A stretch of DNA of 7,720 nt from Desulfobacula sp. (lineage in GTDB: Bacteria > Desulfobacterota > Desulfobacteria > Desulfobacterales > Desulfobacteraceae): contig JAABTB010000093.1 in the NCBI GenBank assembly GCA_011390085.1, forward strand, positions 1 through 7,720. The letters are read 5' to 3'. This document shows positions 6,940-7,720 of the stretch, in pieces. Each line of letters opens with the position of its first letter. Within the stretch, counting starts at the first letter, position 1. The translations under genes were made by a program, and so were the position numbers. The notes beneath the pieces are model-generated. The model was not told the DNA's origin, ran no database searches, and saw only the letters and a program-made list of their open reading frames with translations.

Positions 6940-7720
6940 ATGACAACGAAAATACTGATCAATGCTTTAGATTCTGATGAAAACCGGATTGTTGCGCTGG
7001 TCGATAACAAGCTGGAACAATTTCACATTGAGACAACTGCCAAAGAGGTAACCCAGGGAAATATCTACAAAGGGATTGTAACACGGGTTGAACCCAGCCT
7101 TCAGGCTGTTTTTGTCGATTATGGAGCTGCAAAAAACGGTTTTCTTCAAAAAAATGAAATCCATAAGGATTATTTCCAGGACGTCGAAAAAGGTGAAAAA
7201 GCCCTTTTTAACCTTATCCGGAAGGGTCAGGAACTGATTGTTCAGGTCACGAAAGATCCCATCAATCAGAAAGGGGCCATGTTGACTACCTTTATTTCCC
7301 TTCCCGGAAGATTGTCGGTTCTGATGCCGGGAACCGATACAAAAGGAGTGTCCCGAAAAATCACGGACGAAGAAGAAAGAAAAAGGCTCCTTGGCATCAT
7401 CAAAAAGATGGAAATCCCCACTGGGTTTGGAATGATCGTCCGGACCGCCGGAAAAAACACCACCAAAACCATGTTTATGGCAGATTTGAAATACCTGATG
7501 CGGGTCTGGAAAAATATTGACAAGGAAGCCGTTAACAACGTCGCCCCTTCCCTTCTTTACAGAGAACAGACTCTAGCGGTCAGATCGCTTCGGGATTATT
7601 TCACATCCGATGTCAATGAAATCCTGGTGGACAGCCCTGAGATTTATAAAGAAGTCCTGGACTTTATGGATGTCATTGCCCCGAAACAAAAAAGAATTGT
7701 CAAGCTTTTCACCGGTGAAA
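6940..7720 (+). CDS. rne: RNase E/G family endoribonuclease, N-terminal part (runs off right edge)
   Basis: This open frame of 260 codons continues past the window end. The protein starts MTTKILINAL, the standard opening of RNase E/G. An S1 RNA-binding domain spans about 37-118 (GNIYKGIVTRVEPSL, AVFVDYGAAKNGFL). Phe58, Phe68 and Lys111 match the E. coli RNase E RNA-binding residues Phe57, Phe67 and Lys112. The 5' sensor region carries MIVRTAG with Arg168-Thr169, the pair that contacts the 5' monophosphate. The metal-binding aspartates of the DNase I-like domain and the zinc-link cysteines would lie beyond the window, so activity cannot be judged. RNase E and RNase G are hard to separate from this part: the S1 sequence is closer to RNase E, while VTKDPINQKGA resembles RNase G, so the symbol is provisional. 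The family acts in mRNA decay and rRNA/tRNA processing. AAGAG at 6927-6931 is a plausible ribosome site 8 bases before the ATG. Confidence 0.92.
   Translation, partial: MTTKILINALDSDENRIVALVDNKLEQFHIETTAKEVTQGNIYKGIVTRVEPSLQAVFVDYGAAKNGFLQKNEIHKDYFQDVEKGEKALFNLIRKGQELIVQVTKDPINQKGAMLTTFISLPGRLSVLMPGTDTKGVSRKITDEEERKRLLGIIKKMEIPTGFGMIVRTAGKNTTKTMFMADLKYLMRVWKNIDKEAVNNVAPSLLYREQTLAVRSLRDYFTSDVNEILVDSPEIYKEVLDFMDVIAPKQKRIVKLFTGE

Noticed and set aside
1..7720. Mobile element, phage, CRISPR array, toxin-antitoxin or tRNA/rRNA genes
   Set aside because: I found no transposase or integrase frame, no terminal repeats, no regularly spaced direct repeats and no tRNA-like cloverleaf. Nearly all bases are taken by housekeeping-type genes.

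Overview
This window holds an ordinary, tightly packed stretch of bacterial chromosome. It contains four confidently identified or family-assigned genes on the + strand, preceded by a divergent gene of unknown function that runs off the left edge. I see no phage, transposon, CRISPR array, tRNA or rRNA. The DNA is moderately AT-leaning, and the protein sequences are proteobacterial in style. The mix of close-to-gammaproteobacterial ParE/ParC, a short MltF-like lytic transglycosylase and an RNase E/G of compact type makes a Desulfobacterota (Desulfobacterales-like) source my best guess. That is an inference from the look of the proteins, not a proof.

Layout: (1) 1-1093, minus strand: the N-terminal 364 residues of a helical, HEAT-like repeat protein of unknown function, with no stop inside the window. 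(2) 1094-1197: an AT-rich divergent promoter region of 104 bases. (3) 1198-3138 parE and 3139-5415 parC, the two subunits of topoisomerase IV, abutting with no spacer. (4) 5418-6800: a membrane-anchored solute-binding/lytic transglycosylase fusion of the MltF family, 2 bases after parC. (5) 6801-6939: a 139-base, very AT-rich gap with a possible 29-codon small ORF, a candidate promoter and a perfect AT-only inverted repeat. (6) 6940 to the right edge: the N-terminal 260 residues of an RNase E/G family endoribonuclease.

parE, parC and mltF look like one transcription unit, because spacers of 0 and 2 bases strongly imply translational coupling. ParE and ParC assemble as an E2C2 heterotetramer that unlinks replicated chromosomes. 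MltF cleaves peptidoglycan glycan strands. Both activities are needed around chromosome segregation and division, so co-expression is plausible, but no direct functional link is visible in the sequence. The RNase gene probably has its own promoter and may be partly read through from the upstream operon.

I did not find a clear new biological system. The points most worth a second look are the loss of the usual ligand-binding arginine in the MltF sensor domain, the operon linking topoisomerase IV to a cell-wall hydrolase, the structured AT-rich leader and small ORF before the RNase gene, the absence of a Shine-Dalgarno sequence before parE, and the unrecognised HEAT-like protein.
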